Origin: CAZEQK01 sp964514395
GTDB taxonomy: Bacteria > Bacillota > Bacilli > Tepidibacillales > Tepidibacillaceae
DNA length: 64,000 nucleotides
Direction: 5' to 3'
NCBI GenBank assembly: GCA_964514395.1
Contig: CAZEQK010000014.1
Span: 1-64,000 of the forward strand
The notes under the pieces are model-generated. The model was not told the origin of the DNA, made no database searches, and worked only from the letters and a program-made list of their open reading frames with translations. The position numbers were made by a program, and so were the translations under genes. Positions within the stretch are counted from its first letter, which is position 1, and every line of letters starts with the position of its first letter. Positions 8,680-18,148 of the stretch are shown here, one piece after another.

Positions 8680-10065
8680 TTAAACCATTTTACTAGTATC
8701 TAAATATTTATTTAATTCTTCATCTGACAATATTCCCTCTTCCTTCACAACCTCACGAATTGTCTTACCAGAAGAGTAAGCTTTTTTAGCAATTTTTGCA
8801 GCACGGTCATAACCAATCACTGGGTTTAATGCCGTTCCTAAAGCAAGACTTTGCTCCATTAATTCATGACATCTTTCTTCATTTGCTTCGATTCCCTTTA
8901 TTGCTCGATCATTAAATGCTTTCATTCCATTTGCTAATATTTGAATAGCATGTAATAGGTTATAGCCAATGACTGGCATCATCACATTTAATTCAAGCTG
9001 AGAAGCTTGTCCAGCTGATGCGATTGTCGCATCATTACCAATCACTTGACTGCCAATCATATTCATCATTTCAGCCATGACAGGATTTACTTTACCCGGC
9101 ATAATAGAGGAACCTGGTTGAACAGCGGGTAAAATAATCTCTGCCATCCCTGTTCTAGGTCCTGAACTTAGGAGTCGTAAATCACTTGCTATTTTTATAA
9201 GATGAATAGCTAAATTTTTTAAAGCTCCACTTAACTTAATTGCACCTTGCGTATTTTGCATAAACATAAAGCGAACCTCAGGTGTCCTAAACGGGAAACC
9301 TGTTAAATCACTTACCTTTGCTATAGCAGAGGTGGCGTAGTCTGGATGCGCATTAATTCCAGTTCCAACTGCATTTCCACCTAACCCAATTTGGTAAAGT
9401 AAATCTAGGCTTTCTTCAATTGTTTTCTTAGCCTCTTCCAATGTTGCCCTATATCCATAAAACTCTTGCCCTAATCGAATCGGTACAGCATCTTGCAAAT
9501 GTGTTCTTCCCGATTTTATGATGTGGTAAAAGTCTTTTCCTTTCTCATCAAGTGTAGCTATGATGTCATCTAAAACAGGAAACAGATCATGGTGTACTGC
9601 TTCTACAGCAGATATATTAATAGCTACGTGAATGGTATCATTTGTTGATTGTGCCATATTCACATGATCATTTGGATGGATTATCGATGTGTCTCCTATT
9701 TCCCCACCTAAAATCTCAATGGCACGGTTTGCAATAACCTCATTAGCATTCATATTTTGGGATGTTCCCGCACCTGCTTGATAAACGTCTACTACAAACT
9801 GATCATCCCATTTCCCTTCCATCACTTCCTTCGCTGCTTCCATAATGGCATCTGCTTTTTTCTGTTCTAATACTCCAGCTTTACTATTAGCAAAGGCAGC
9901 GGAGAATTTAATAACGCCTTGTGCACGGATAAATCTCCTTGGTAGTCTTAACCCACTTATCGGGAAATTTTCTACGGCCCTTTGTGTTTGGGCTCCATAA
10001 TATGCTTCCTTTGGTACTTTTACTTCCCCTAGTGAGTCCTGTTGAATACGGTACTTTTCATCCAT
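8680..10065 (-). CDS. fumC: Class II fumarase (fumarase/aspartase superfamily)
   Basis: A 461-residue protein of the fumarase/aspartase superfamily with signature GSSIMPGKVNP and an active-site region QAGAGTSQNMNANEVIANRA. The B-site HPNDHVN has the Asp-His of fumarases (aspartases tend to have HPNDDVN), and the length matches FumC. The following QSTND is shared by both. Fumarate hydratase (fumarate to malate, TCA cycle) is the better call; aspartate ammonia-lyase cannot be excluded from sequence alone. ATG follows AGGAGGAAAA. Confidence 0.72.
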   Translation of the reverse strand: MDEKYRIQQDSLGEVKVPKEAYYGAQTQRAVENFPISGLRLPRRFIRAQGVIKFSAAFANSKAGVLEQKKADAIMEAAKEVMEGKWDDQFVVDVYQAGAGTSQNMNANEVIANRAIEILGGEIGDTSIIHPNDHVNMAQSTNDTIHVAINISAVEAVHHDLFPVLDDIIATLDEKGKDFYHIIKSGRTHLQDAVPIRLGQEFYGYRATLEEAKKTIEESLDLLYQIGLGGNAVGTGINAHPDYATSAIAKVSDLTGFPFRTPEVRFMFMQNTQGAIKLSGALKNLAIHLIKIASDLRLLSSGPRTGMAEIILPAVQPGSSIMPGKVNPVMAEMMNMIGSQVIGNDATIASAGQASQLELNVMMPVIGYNLLHAIQILANGMKAFNDRAIKGIEANEERCHELMEQSLALGTALNPVIGYDRAAKIAKKAYSSGKTIREVVKEEGILSDEELNKYLDTSKMV

Positions 10066-10282
10066 TACATTTTCCTCCTAATAAAACCTACTATATTTTT
10101 ACTATGTTTTAGTATTCACAGTATATAAAAATAGTATTTATGGTATTTTATACACTTGTATTTCTATCATATCAACAAAAACCTTGATATTTAATATAAA
10201 AAGTTTTTTTTCATACACTTTCTATTTTTTTCTGTTTCTCTGTTAAAATAGTTGTATAAAAGATTTGGGAGGTTTATATATA

Positions 10283-11566
10283 ATGAAAGATCATTCAGAA
10301 AGTATGTATCATGAAGCTTTAGATGTAATCGTCGGTGGTGTAAACAGTCCATCCCGTTCATATAAAGCAGTTGGAGGAGGAGCACCTCGTTTTTTTGAAA
10401 AAGCCAAAGGCCCTTATATGTGGGATGTAGATGGAAAACAGTATATTGATTATTTAGCAGCATATGGACCCCTTATTTTAGGACATGCTCATCCAAAGCT
10501 TGTGGAAGCAATCTCCCGAGCTGCACAAACAGGAACTTTGTATGGAGCTTCAACCCCTTGGGAGATAAAATTTGCAAAAATGATTCGTGCTGCAATACCA
10601 TCGATGGAAAAGATACGATTTGTTAATTCTGGTACAGAAGCAGTAATGACAACAATAAGAGTAGCACGGGCATATACTGGCAGAACAAAAATAATTAAAT
10701 TTGAGGGCTGTTATCATGGTCATTCGGATTTGGTGTTAGTTGCTGCTGGCTCTGGACCTGCAACGTTAGGTATTCCAGATAGTGCAGGGATACCTAAAAG
10801 TATAGCTCAAGACGTTATTACAGTTCCTTTCAATGATATTGGCGCCTATGAAGCATCATTGAAAAAATGGGGAAAAGAGATTGCTGCTGTATTAGTAGAA
10901 CCGATTGTTGGGAATTTTGGTATTGTTATGCCCCAACCTAACTTTCTACATCATGTAAATGAGCTTACCCATCAATATGGCGCCTTGGTTATTTATGATG
11001 AAGTAATCACTGCCTTTCGTTTTACCTATGGTGGGGCACAGAATATTTTTAATATTGTACCTGACATGACTGCTTTAGGAAAAATAATAGGTGGTGGTCT
11101 GCCCATTGGAGCTTATGGTGGTAAAAAGGAAATCATGGAACAAGTGTCGCCACTAGGACCCGCCTATCAAGCTGGAACAATGGCAGGAAATCCAGCATCC
11201 ATCAGTGCTGGTATCGCCACATTAGAGGTTCTCTCTAACAAACAATACTATCTGCAGTTAGATACATTTGGGAAACAACTTGAAGAGGGTATTTTGAATT
11301 TGGCTCATAAATACGGTCACAAAATCACTATTAATCGATATATTGGTGCTTTTACCATCTTTTTTGGCACTCAAGAAGTAAAGAATTATAGTGACGCAAA
11401 AAAAACTGATAGCGATAAATTCGCTAGATTTTTCAAATTATTATTAGAGGAAGGCATTCTAATTGCACCATCGAAATATGAAGCGTGGTTTTTAACCATC
11501 TCTCATTCACAAGAGGACATTGACCAGACAATTCAAGCTATCAATAACGTCTTTGCGAAATTATAG
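10283..11566 (+). CDS. gsaB: Glutamate-1-semialdehyde 2,1-aminomutase
   Basis: A 427-residue PLP enzyme that converts glutamate-1-semialdehyde to 5-aminolevulinate for haem synthesis. The start at 10283 is nine bases after GGGAGG; an in-frame ATG six codons up lies in front of the Shine-Dalgarno. PLP features: [18 protein letters not shown], the Asp in [13 protein letters not shown], and Lys in [18 protein letters not shown]. The N-terminal [16 protein letters not shown] is typical of this enzyme. It resembles the Bacillus GsaB branch, normally near bcp and perR. Confidence 0.92.
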   Translation: MKDHSESMYHEALDVIVGGVNSPSRSYKAVGGGAPRFFEKAKGPYMWDVDGKQYIDYLAAYGPLILGHAHPKLVEAISRAAQTGTLYGASTPWEIKFAKMIRAAIPSMEKIRFVNSGTEAVMTTIRVARAYTGRTKIIKFEGCYHGHSDLVLVAAGSGPATLGIPDSAGIPKSIAQDVITVPFNDIGAYEASLKKWGKEIAAVLVEPIVGNFGIVMPQPNFLHHVNELTHQYGALVIYDEVITAFRFTYGGAQNIFNIVPDMTALGKIIGGGLPIGAYGGKKEIMEQVSPLGPAYQAGTMAGNPASISAGIATLEVLSNKQYYLQLDTFGKQLEEGILNLAHKYGHKITINRYIGAFTIFFGTQEVKNYSDAKKTDSDKFARFFKLLLEEGILIAPSKYEAWFLTISHSQEDIDQTIQAINNVFAKL

Positions 11567-11617
11567 ATTTGGACAATGAAAGATATCAGCGATATAGATA
11601 ATGTATATTTTTTGTAT

Positions 11618-11660
11618 AAATGAGACTATTTTTCACTAAACACGTCTCATTTATTTTATT
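11618..11660 (+). terminator. Intrinsic terminator of gsaB
   Basis: AAATGAGAC/GTCTCATTT stem with a 17-base loop and a T-rich tail. Confidence 0.6.
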
Positions 11661-11838
11661 AAATCCTACTAATAGGTGATTGTTAAGCGTTTACATTTGT
11701 ATAAATACCCTTATTTATTTATAATAATACAATTTCATTATTGTATGCCATTAAAAAAAATGATATGATTTAGTTATTCGCTTTAATGTATTAATATAGA
11801 AAATTAATAGGAGGTGAGTGGTCTATTAGGCCAAAGAT

Positions 11839-14800
11839 ATGGAATTAATCAAAAAAAATCAAATATTATCTAAACTCCTTTCTGATGAGCATGATAGCTG
11901 TGGTATTGTCGCAGTTATTGAAAAAAGCGGGAAGCAAACTCATGAGAATGTGATGAAAAATATCGATGCACTAATAAAGATGAATCATCGTTCGGGTTTT
12001 ATTAATGGTGAGGGAGATGGATCAGGCATCTTAACCGATATACCTAGAAAACTTTGGACAAAAAAGTTAGAGCATCAGAACCTGACACCAAATATTGTAC
12101 AATCACCTTTTTTTGTCATTGGACACATTTTAATAAATAAAAGCAGTGACTCCTCTCAAGTAAAAGCTAAAATCCGTAGGAAGTTCCTACAGTATAATTT
12201 TACCATCTTATACGAGGAAGAAAATCAAGTCGATTCTAACAAACTCGGCCCAAATGGTACCAAACAAGAACCTCTCTTTTGGCAAATCGCAGCAAAATTC
12301 AATTCATCTTATGATTCCATCAAACAGCAACTATTCTCTCTCACGATCGATATAGAAAAAAATTTAGATGTTCATGTTGCTTCATTAAGTAACCATTCCG
12401 TTGTTTATAAAGTAATGGGTGGCGCTGATATATTACCACAATACTTTTTAGATTTAAGAAACCCTCTTTTCGAATCAAGTAATACGATAGGTCATAATAG
12501 GTATTCAACAAATACATTGTCACATTTCTTTCGCGTACAACCATTTTCCCTTCTTGGCCATAATGGAGAAATAAATACCATTCAGAGGCTGAGGGATGAA
12601 GCTGGGATGTTAGGTATCTCTTTAGTTCAAGATGGCAGCGATTCTCAAGACCTAAACAGAACCATTGAGGGGCTTATCACAACATATGATTTTTCTTTAT
12701 TTACTACGATGGAGTTGATTTTTCCACCTATCTATAATGAAATATGGAAAATAAATCCAAAGCTTCAGGATCTTTATACTTTTTTGAGACATTTATGGGG
12801 ACCATTCTCCCAAGGACCAGCAGGGATTGTTTCTCGTTATGAAAACCAATCTGTATTTAGCGTTGATGCACTTGGCTTAAGACCTTTATGGATGGTAGAA
12901 ACAGATCATTCAATATCTTTCTCTTCAGAGCAAGGAATCATCAATTCCACACAGATGATTAGTGAACCAAAACCATTAGCTCCTGGAGAAAAAATAGGCA
13001 TTTTATCACTACCAAACGAGCCAATAGAAGTGATAAATTATCATGAATTACAACAAAAGGTTTATCAAGAGGTATCTAGGTGCTTTCCACTAAATAACTA
13101 TAATAAAAAACTAGAACCACCCCATTTTCGAAAAACTGATTCCTTTTACCCAGAGTTTGAGGAAATTTCCAATGAAATTTATGCTTGCTTTGGCTGGGAA
13201 AAGGAAAATATTGATTTTGTTGAACAAATAGCTTCTACAGGGAAGGAACCAATACGCTCTCTTGGTTATGATGGACCATTAGCTGTCCTCTCTAAAGAGG
13301 GAATGAATCTAGCTGATTTTTTCAAGGAGACTGTTGCTGTAGTCACAAATCCAGCTATTGATCGCGAAAGGGAGATGGAGCATTTTTCAACAAGGATGAT
13401 TCTTGGTGGTAGGGAAGATTTTTCACCCCATCAAGTAGGTGATGTCTCCTTTGAAATTAGATCACCTATCCTGCTAGAAGGAAATATTTCGCAAAATATT
13501 GTAGAAGAGCTTGGTACAACTTCATTAGAGCAAACTATCGCATATTTTTCATCCCTGTCAGATCAATATATTGTTACATTACAATTATCCTTTGATTCAA
13601 ATCAAACAATAAGTGAACGATTAAAAGTCTTAAATGATGAAGCGATAAAAGCAGTTAAAAATGGGGCTAAAATAATCATTCTAGATGACCATGAAGTATT
13701 AAATCAACCAAATAGCCTTTGGCTTGATCCTCATATCGCTGTCTCATCTATCGATCTAACATTAAAAAAATATATCATTAATAATGAAAACATGAGAAGA
13801 AAGGTAAGTATTATCGTTCGTTCTGCGTCGATTCGTCATTTACACGATTTAGTTACCATTATTGGTCTTGGTGCTGACGCTGTTTCTCCCTACTTGCTTT
13901 TTGAAACTGTATCACAAAAGAGAGAAGAAAAGGATATTAGGAACCTCTATATTGGTTTGAATAAAGGGTTAGAAAAAGTAATTTCAACGATTGGCATACA
14001 TGAGCTAAGAGGTTACGATCGACTGTTCTCAGCGATAGGTCTTCACCAAGAAATCGTGGATATTTTAAATATCACTAATTTCTATGGAAATGATAAAGCT
14101 GGCTATTCTTTTAGCCATTTTGAAAAGGAAGCAAAGAGAAGAAAACAAATCTTAGCCTCAACCAATACGAAATTCATTAGAAATTTTCGTTTGCTCCCAA
14201 GGATTTGGAAGGCAATAGGTGAAATAGCTAGTGGTAAAAGTACTTATCAGAAATATAAAGAGAAGCTCGAGGAAATAGAAAATAGTACTCCTGTTGCTAT
14301 TAGGCATATTTTAGATTTTCAATATTCAAAGCATAGTGTTGATAAAAGTAAAGTAAATATAGGTATTGATGAGCATGATCTACCATTTATTATTAGCTCG
14401 ATGTCATTTGGCTCACAAAATGAAACCTCGTTCAGGGCATATGCTGAAGCTGCATATCAATTAAATATGCTGAGCATGAATGGCGAAGGTGGAGAAATAA
14501 AGGATATGCTAGGCAAATATCCAAAAAATCGTGGCATGCAAATCGCATCAGGACGCTTTGGTGTGAATATTGAGTTGATCAATTCATCGAATTGGATTGA
14601 AATTAAAGTAGGGCAGGGGGCAAAGCCTGGTGAAGGTGGTCATCTACCTGGATCAAAGGTTTCAGAAAAGGTGGCTGCTGCAAGAAATGCAACACCAGGA
14701 GTAGATCTGATTTCTCCTTCAAACAATCATGATGTATACTCCATTGAAGATTTGGCACAGGTCATTACTGAGTTAAAGACCGCTAATAATAAAGCAAAGA

Positions 14801-16329
14801 TTATTGTTAAGGTTCCCATTGTCCCAAATATAGGAACCATTGCTGTTGGTATTGCAAAGGCTGGAGCTGACGTCATTTCTTTAAGTGGTTATGACGGAGG
14901 CACTGGAGCAGCCAGAGTACATGCGATTCAGCATGTTGGTCTCCCAATTGAAATTGGAGTGAAATTAACTCATCTTTCCTTAATAGAATCAGGACTAAGA
15001 TCAACTGTGGAAATATGGGCTGATGGAGGAATCCGTAGTGGGAAAGATGCTGTAAAAATGATCTTATTAGGTGCTAATCGAATTGGTTTTGGTACGTTAG
15101 CAATGATTTCTATAGGCTGTACTTCCTGTCGAGGGTGTCACCTTGATACCTGTCATGTCGGTATTTCTACCCAAATTAATACCATAGAGCAGGCAAATGA
15201 GAGAGGGCTGAAGCGTTTCGTACCGAGGGAATTAACTAATTCTATTGAAAATCTAAAAAGACTTTTTACAGCGATTGGTGAAGAAGTAAAGGAACTTGTT
15301 GGTAATTTAGGGGCAGAATCCTTACAGGATTTAGTTGGCCGATCAGATCTATTAGTACAAACACAATTAAATGATTTGATTGATTTATCCCCCTTGTTAC
15401 TATGTATTCACGATAAAAAACAGAAACTCATAAAGAAAACTGAAAAAAAAGAGCAGGTAGCAGTAGCTATTGGTGCTGAAGAAATATCTATCAATAATAG
15501 CGATAGTACATTCCATTATGAACTAGTGGATAGTACAAACAGAATGATTGGAAGCTTTGTTTCCGGTGAAAGGGTACGTGATTATTTAGATGGAAGTTAT
15601 AAAAATCACCCAAATATAAACTATCATCTAATCAAAGGATCAATACCAGGTAATGGATTAGCTGCCTACTTAGCCGATGGAGTAACCATTGATGTACAAG
15701 GTGGAGGCCAAGATGGTGTAGGGAAAACTGCTTATGGGGGAAAAGTAAGCTTAATCAAAACAGCGAATATAAATGGTTTGTTTGTAAATGGATCTGTGGG
15801 GAAAAGCTGCTGTTATGGTGCACAAAGTGGATTATTTATTATTCAAGGTAATGCTGATTCAAGGGCCGGTATAAGGTTATCTGGAGCAGATATTATTATT
15901 GGCGGGGAAATATCTGTACCAATTCAGGATCAATTGGGTAACATCGGATCAAGGGCAAATATTAAAGGATTTGCTTTTGAATATATGACAAATGGAAGGT
16001 CTGTCGTTTTAGGAGATCCAGGACCATGGATCTGCTCGGGTATGACTGGTGGTGTCATTTATCAACGTCTAGTTCCTGAATTCGGCTTAGATATCTCGGC
16101 TATTAAAAGAAGGATTGCAAAAGGTGCGAAAGTGAAAGTTGTATCCTTAGACAGCAAAGGTAAATCTGATCTAACAGAACTACTTCACATTTATATTCAA
16201 GAGCTTCATAAAAGTGAGCAAACGGATCGTGCACAAGCTATAAATAAATTAATACTAAACTTAGATCGACATTTTGTAAGAATCGTTCCTGAAAGTGCTG
16301 TAATCGACCCTTCTTTGTTAACTGAATAA
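11839..16329 (+). CDS. gltA: Glutamate synthase large subunit
   Basis: A 1496-residue class of GOGAT alpha subunit that makes glutamate from glutamine and 2-oxoglutarate. The N-terminal glutaminase needs a processed Cys: here Cys21 in DEHDSCGIVAV, so a 20-residue propeptide is expected. A central domain, an FMN-binding synthase domain (SMNGEGGEIKDMLGKYP, GQGAKPGEGGHLPG, SGYDGGTGAARV), the 3Fe-4S motif C1094-x5-C1100-x4-C1105 with an extra Cys1097, and a glycine-rich beta-helix C-terminus follow. AGGAGGTGAG lies about 20 bases before the ATG, unusually far; the frame is closed just upstream, so no earlier start exists. No small subunit or gltC is in the window. Confidence 0.95.
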   Translation: MELIKKNQILSKLLSDEHDSCGIVAVIEKSGKQTHENVMKNIDALIKMNHRSGFINGEGDGSGILTDIPRKLWTKKLEHQNLTPNIVQSPFFVIGHILINKSSDSSQVKAKIRRKFLQYNFTILYEEENQVDSNKLGPNGTKQEPLFWQIAAKFNSSYDSIKQQLFSLTIDIEKNLDVHVASLSNHSVVYKVMGGADILPQYFLDLRNPLFESSNTIGHNRYSTNTLSHFFRVQPFSLLGHNGEINTIQRLRDEAGMLGISLVQDGSDSQDLNRTIEGLITTYDFSLFTTMELIFPPIYNEIWKINPKLQDLYTFLRHLWGPFSQGPAGIVSRYENQSVFSVDALGLRPLWMVETDHSISFSSEQGIINSTQMISEPKPLAPGEKIGILSLPNEPIEVINYHELQQKVYQEVSRCFPLNNYNKKLEPPHFRKTDSFYPEFEEISNEIYACFGWEKENIDFVEQIASTGKEPIRSLGYDGPLAVLSKEGMNLADFFKETVAVVTNPAIDREREMEHFSTRMILGGREDFSPHQVGDVSFEIRSPILLEGNISQNIVEELGTTSLEQTIAYFSSLSDQYIVTLQLSFDSNQTISERLKVLNDEAIKAVKNGAKIIILDDHEVLNQPNSLWLDPHIAVSSIDLTLKKYIINNENMRRKVSIIVRSASIRHLHDLVTIIGLGADAVSPYLLFETVSQKREEKDIRNLYIGLNKGLEKVISTIGIHELRGYDRLFSAIGLHQEIVDILNITNFYGNDKAGYSFSHFEKEAKRRKQILASTNTKFIRNFRLLPRIWKAIGEIASGKSTYQKYKEKLEEIENSTPVAIRHILDFQYSKHSVDKSKVNIGIDEHDLPFIISSMSFGSQNETSFRAYAEAAYQLNMLSMNGEGGEIKDMLGKYPKNRGMQIASGRFGVNIELINSSNWIEIKVGQGAKPGEGGHLPGSKVSEKVAAARNATPGVDLISPSNNHDVYSIEDLAQVITELKTANNKAKIIVKVPIVPNIGTIAVGIAKAGADVISLSGYDGGTGAARVHAIQHVGLPIEIGVKLTHLSLIESGLRSTVEIWADGGIRSGKDAVKMILLGANRIGFGTLAMISIGCTSCRGCHLDTCHVGISTQINTIEQANERGLKRFVPRELTNSIENLKRLFTAIGEEVKELVGNLGAESLQDLVGRSDLLVQTQLNDLIDLSPLLLCIHDKKQKLIKKTEKKEQVAVAIGAEEISINNSDSTFHYELVDSTNRMIGSFVSGERVRDYLDGSYKNHPNINYHLIKGSIPGNGLAAYLADGVTIDVQGGGQDGVGKTAYGGKVSLIKTANINGLFVNGSVGKSCCYGAQSGLFIIQGNADSRAGIRLSGADIIIGGEISVPIQDQLGNIGSRANIKGFAFEYMTNGRSVVLGDPGPWICSGMTGGVIYQRLVPEFGLDISAIKRRIAKGAKVKVVSLDSKGKSDLTELLHIYIQELHKSEQTDRAQAINKLILNLDRHFVRIVPESAVIDPSLLTE

Positions 16330-16338
16330 TAATGGATT

Positions 16339-16395
16339 CCCCCTTTAAATAAGTGAAGGTACAAATATTCTTCCTTATTTAAAGGGGGTTTTTAA
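16339..16395 (+). terminator. Intrinsic terminator of gltA
   Basis: Long stem CCCCCTTTAAATAAG/CTTATTTAAAGGGGG followed by TTTTT. Confidence 0.85.
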
Positions 16396-16474
16396 AAAAA
16401 ATAGCATGAAACTGCTATATATTTGTCATATTAAGGATAGAAAAAACTATTCATTAAAGGGGGTCCATTATTTT

Positions 16475-16699
16475 ATGTATGTTGGAAGGAATCTATCAGA
16501 ATTAAACGATATTTTACTTCGTGATTGGGACATAAAAGAATTAGCATACTACCATCATACAATGAGTGATTTAGCTGATTTGTTAAATGCTCAAGGGGTA
16601 AGCTTACACCAAAAAATAATAACAGAAGTGAATGGCAGGGGTGGTCTTTCACATCATAATGCTGCATGGGATCATGCTTCAGAAATAATCTATGATTAG
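16475..16699 (+). CDS. Small conserved-looking cytosolic protein (74 aa)
   Basis: The ATG at 16475 follows AAAGGGGG by 11 bases; an earlier in-frame ATG at 16406 has no ribosome site and overlaps the terminator tail. The product is soluble, begins MYVGRNLSELNDILLRDWDI and has His-rich segments (YYHHTMSD, GGLSHHNAAWDHASE). I do not recognise a named family with confidence. It lies alone between gltA and the small-peptide region. Confidence 0.6.
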   Translation: MYVGRNLSELNDILLRDWDIKELAYYHHTMSDLADLLNAQGVSLHQKIITEVNGRGGLSHHNAAWDHASEIIYD

Positions 16700-16735
16700 A
16701 TTTAAATGATGCCTTTATATATTTTTTAAAAAAGC

Positions 16736-16764
16736 TTTACACAGGAAGTCATTTCCATTATAAT
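16736..16764 (+). promoter_or_regulatory. Near-consensus sigma-A promoter of the 24-aa ORF
   Basis: TTTACA (16736-16741), 17 bases, TATAAT (16759-16764). The predicted start, about 16771, leaves a short leader that contains AAAGGAGG (16789-16796). Confidence 0.75.
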
Positions 16765-16806
16765 CATAGTTGTTACGTATTCATCATTAAAGGAGGTCGT
16801 GCAAAA

Positions 16807-16881
16807 ATGAAGACTTTAATTACACTTAGAGCGATGAACACTATAAATCAATTATGTTTTGTACGATGCGAACGAAACTAA
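16807..16881 (+). CDS. 24-residue peptide ORF
   Basis: ATG ten bases after AAAGGAGG, under a near-consensus promoter and followed by its own terminator. The product begins MKTLITLRAMNTINQL and ends with a Cys/Arg-rich tail (CFVRCERN). It is basic and weakly hydrophobic with two Cys. It has no family that I recognise; the neighbouring region carries other tiny ORFs with similarly strong ribosome sites. It could be a peptide, or a marker of a small regulatory RNA of about 180 bases (about 16771-16952). Confidence 0.5.
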   Translation: MKTLITLRAMNTINQLCFVRCERN

Positions 16882-16919
16882 ATTAGAAATTCTAACTTTG
16901 TTTTTCCTTTATTATATCG

Positions 16920-16952
16920 CCCATAGTCGTGCAAACGACTATGGGTTTTTTT
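16920..16952 (+). terminator. Intrinsic terminator of the 24-aa ORF transcript
   Basis: Perfect 11-bp stem CCCATAGTCGT/ACGACTATGGG, loop GCAA, then seven Ts. Confidence 0.92.
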
Positions 16953-16968
16953 ATGTCCATTTACGATA

Positions 16969-17014
16969 AAAAGACCATAGTTAAACTTAACGGGTTCCAT
17001 TTTGGAGTACAAAA
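16969..17014 (+). repeat. Left terminal inverted repeat
   Basis: 46 bp, from AAAAGACCATAG to GGAGTACAAAA. The reverse complement recurs at 19442-19487 with one mismatch. Confidence 0.85.
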
Positions 17015-17034
17015 ACTGAATTAACAACGTAAAT

Positions 17035-17076
17035 AACACGCTAATTCACACAGAAATTAGCGTGTTTGTTTTTTTT
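17035..17076 (+). terminator. Insulating terminator inside the left end
   Basis: Perfect 12-bp stem AACACGCTAATT/AATTAGCGTGTT followed by TGTTTTTTTT. No gene lies between it and the left end, so it probably blocks read-through into the element. Confidence 0.8.
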
Positions 17077-17332
17077 GATATACCAACATTTTTCGGAATT
17101 AGCACCGCTTTCAAACCATAATTGGCACCTATTTAAACACTGGAAATAATTTATGAATAGATGCTAATTAATTTGCGAATTGGTTGCTAAAACATATGTT
17201 AATTTCAAATAAAACTTTAAAAGAGAAATCTTTGATTAATACTTACTCTTATTAAAATGTCGGTTAGTATTAATTGAATAAAATAATAGCCCTTAAATCT
17301 TTTTTGCTAAATATAAAAAATCCAAATATAGG

Positions 17333-17384
17333 TTGACAAAACGATATTTACAGTGTAATTTTACACTATAAATGTAAATTTACA
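17333..17384 (+). promoter_or_regulatory. Promoter with two palindromic operators for the Xre regulator
   Basis: TTGACA (17333-17338) with TAATTT 17 bases on as -10. AGTGTAATTTTACACT (17352-17367, perfect 16-bp palindrome) overlaps the -10, and TGTAAATTTACA (17373-17384, perfect 12-bp palindrome) lies just downstream. Both contain the half-site TGTAAA/TGTAAT. Negative autoregulation by the adjacent HTH protein is inferred. Confidence 0.65.
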
Positions 17385-17402
17385 ATTAAAAAGGCGGTTA
17401 TT

Positions 17403-17846
17403 ATGGATAAAAATCAAATTAATCAGTTGCTTTCTCCAAAGATAAAATTAGTTCGGACAGAAGCAAATTACTCTCAAGAAAAAATGGCAGAGATACTAGG
17501 TGTTTCAAAGAAGACTTTGGTTCAAATTGAAAAAGGAAGAATGGAAGCAGGTTGGTCTACTGTAGTTACTCTCTGCGCCTTATTTCGTAACAGTGAAATT
17601 TTACAAGCAAGCCTTGGAAGTGCCCCTTTAGAAGTGTTGGAAGTGATTGCGCATGAAACAATCAATAGTCCTCTTGATAAAACACTAGGAGGAAAGGTTT
17701 GGTGGAAAGAAATAGAGAGGAAAGGTAAATATCGATTACAGCAGAATCTGTTCAGTCAACACTATCGAATTCTAGATGAAGAAAACTATCGCTACGTTAG
17801 TTCTTTTAACAAGGAAGAAGTTTTCGATTATTTTCATCGTTTATAA
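17403..17846 (+). CDS. Xre/HTH_3-family transcriptional regulator
   Basis: A 147-residue protein. The N-terminal helix-turn-helix is at residues about 12-65 (IKLVRTEANYSQEKMAEIL, then GVSKKTLVQIEKGR). The C-terminal half (residues 85-147) has no named domain; it holds KVWWKEIERKGKYRLQQNLF and an aromatic tail. RBS is AAAAAGGCGG. It heads the plus-strand cluster in the transposon-like element, and the palindromes in front of it suggest that it represses its own operon. Similar stand-alone regulators occur in mobile islands of Bacillus. Confidence 0.8.
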   Translation: MDKNQINQLLSPKIKLVRTEANYSQEKMAEILGVSKKTLVQIEKGRMEAGWSTVVTLCALFRNSEILQASLGSAPLEVLEVIAHETINSPLDKTLGGKVWWKEIERKGKYRLQQNLFSQHYRILDEENYRYVSSFNKEEVFDYFHRL

Positions 17847-17858
17847 AAGAGTTAATAC

Positions 17859-18113
17859 ATGGTCTATAAATTCTTTGCTTTTATGATTCTTTCTCCTTTA
17901 CGCCCTATGTTTGTTGGCTACATTGCTACTAGACGAACACGGAAATTAAGTATGGCGATCCTTGGTGCCATTTTAATCAATGCCGTTGTGATTGCTGTCG
18001 CAAGTTACTGGTGGTTTAACACAGCCACAGATGGGCTTGCTCAAGGATTAGGCGTTGCTTATTATGGGATCTATCAGCTTTATAAATATCATCCTTTTTG
18101 TTCGTTTAAGTAA
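17859..18113 (+). CDS. Two-helix membrane protein, unknown
   Basis: An 84-residue protein starting 12 bases after the regulator stop. It has two hydrophobic segments (about residues 5-25 and 32-53, AILGAILINAVVIAVASYWWF) separated by the basic loop ATRRTRKLS. The ribosome site is weak (AAAAGAG), so translational coupling is likely. The C-terminus YQLYKYHPFCSFK looks abrupt and may reflect a frameshift in a longer ancestor. Function unknown. Confidence 0.5.
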   Translation: MVYKFFAFMILSPLRPMFVGYIATRRTRKLSMAILGAILINAVVIAVASYWWFNTATDGLAQGLGVAYYGIYQLYKYHPFCSFK

Positions 18114-18148
18114 GTAACATATTATTATATATGAAAGAAGGGATTACG

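Noticed and set aside
8680..10065. Aspartate ammonia-lyase instead of fumarase
   Set aside because: The B-site HPNDHVN and length fit fumarase better; not excluded, only less likely.
10191..10463. Minus-strand ORF over the gsaB start
   Set aside because: It overlaps a clear PLP enzyme, lacks a ribosome site and has non-protein-like composition.
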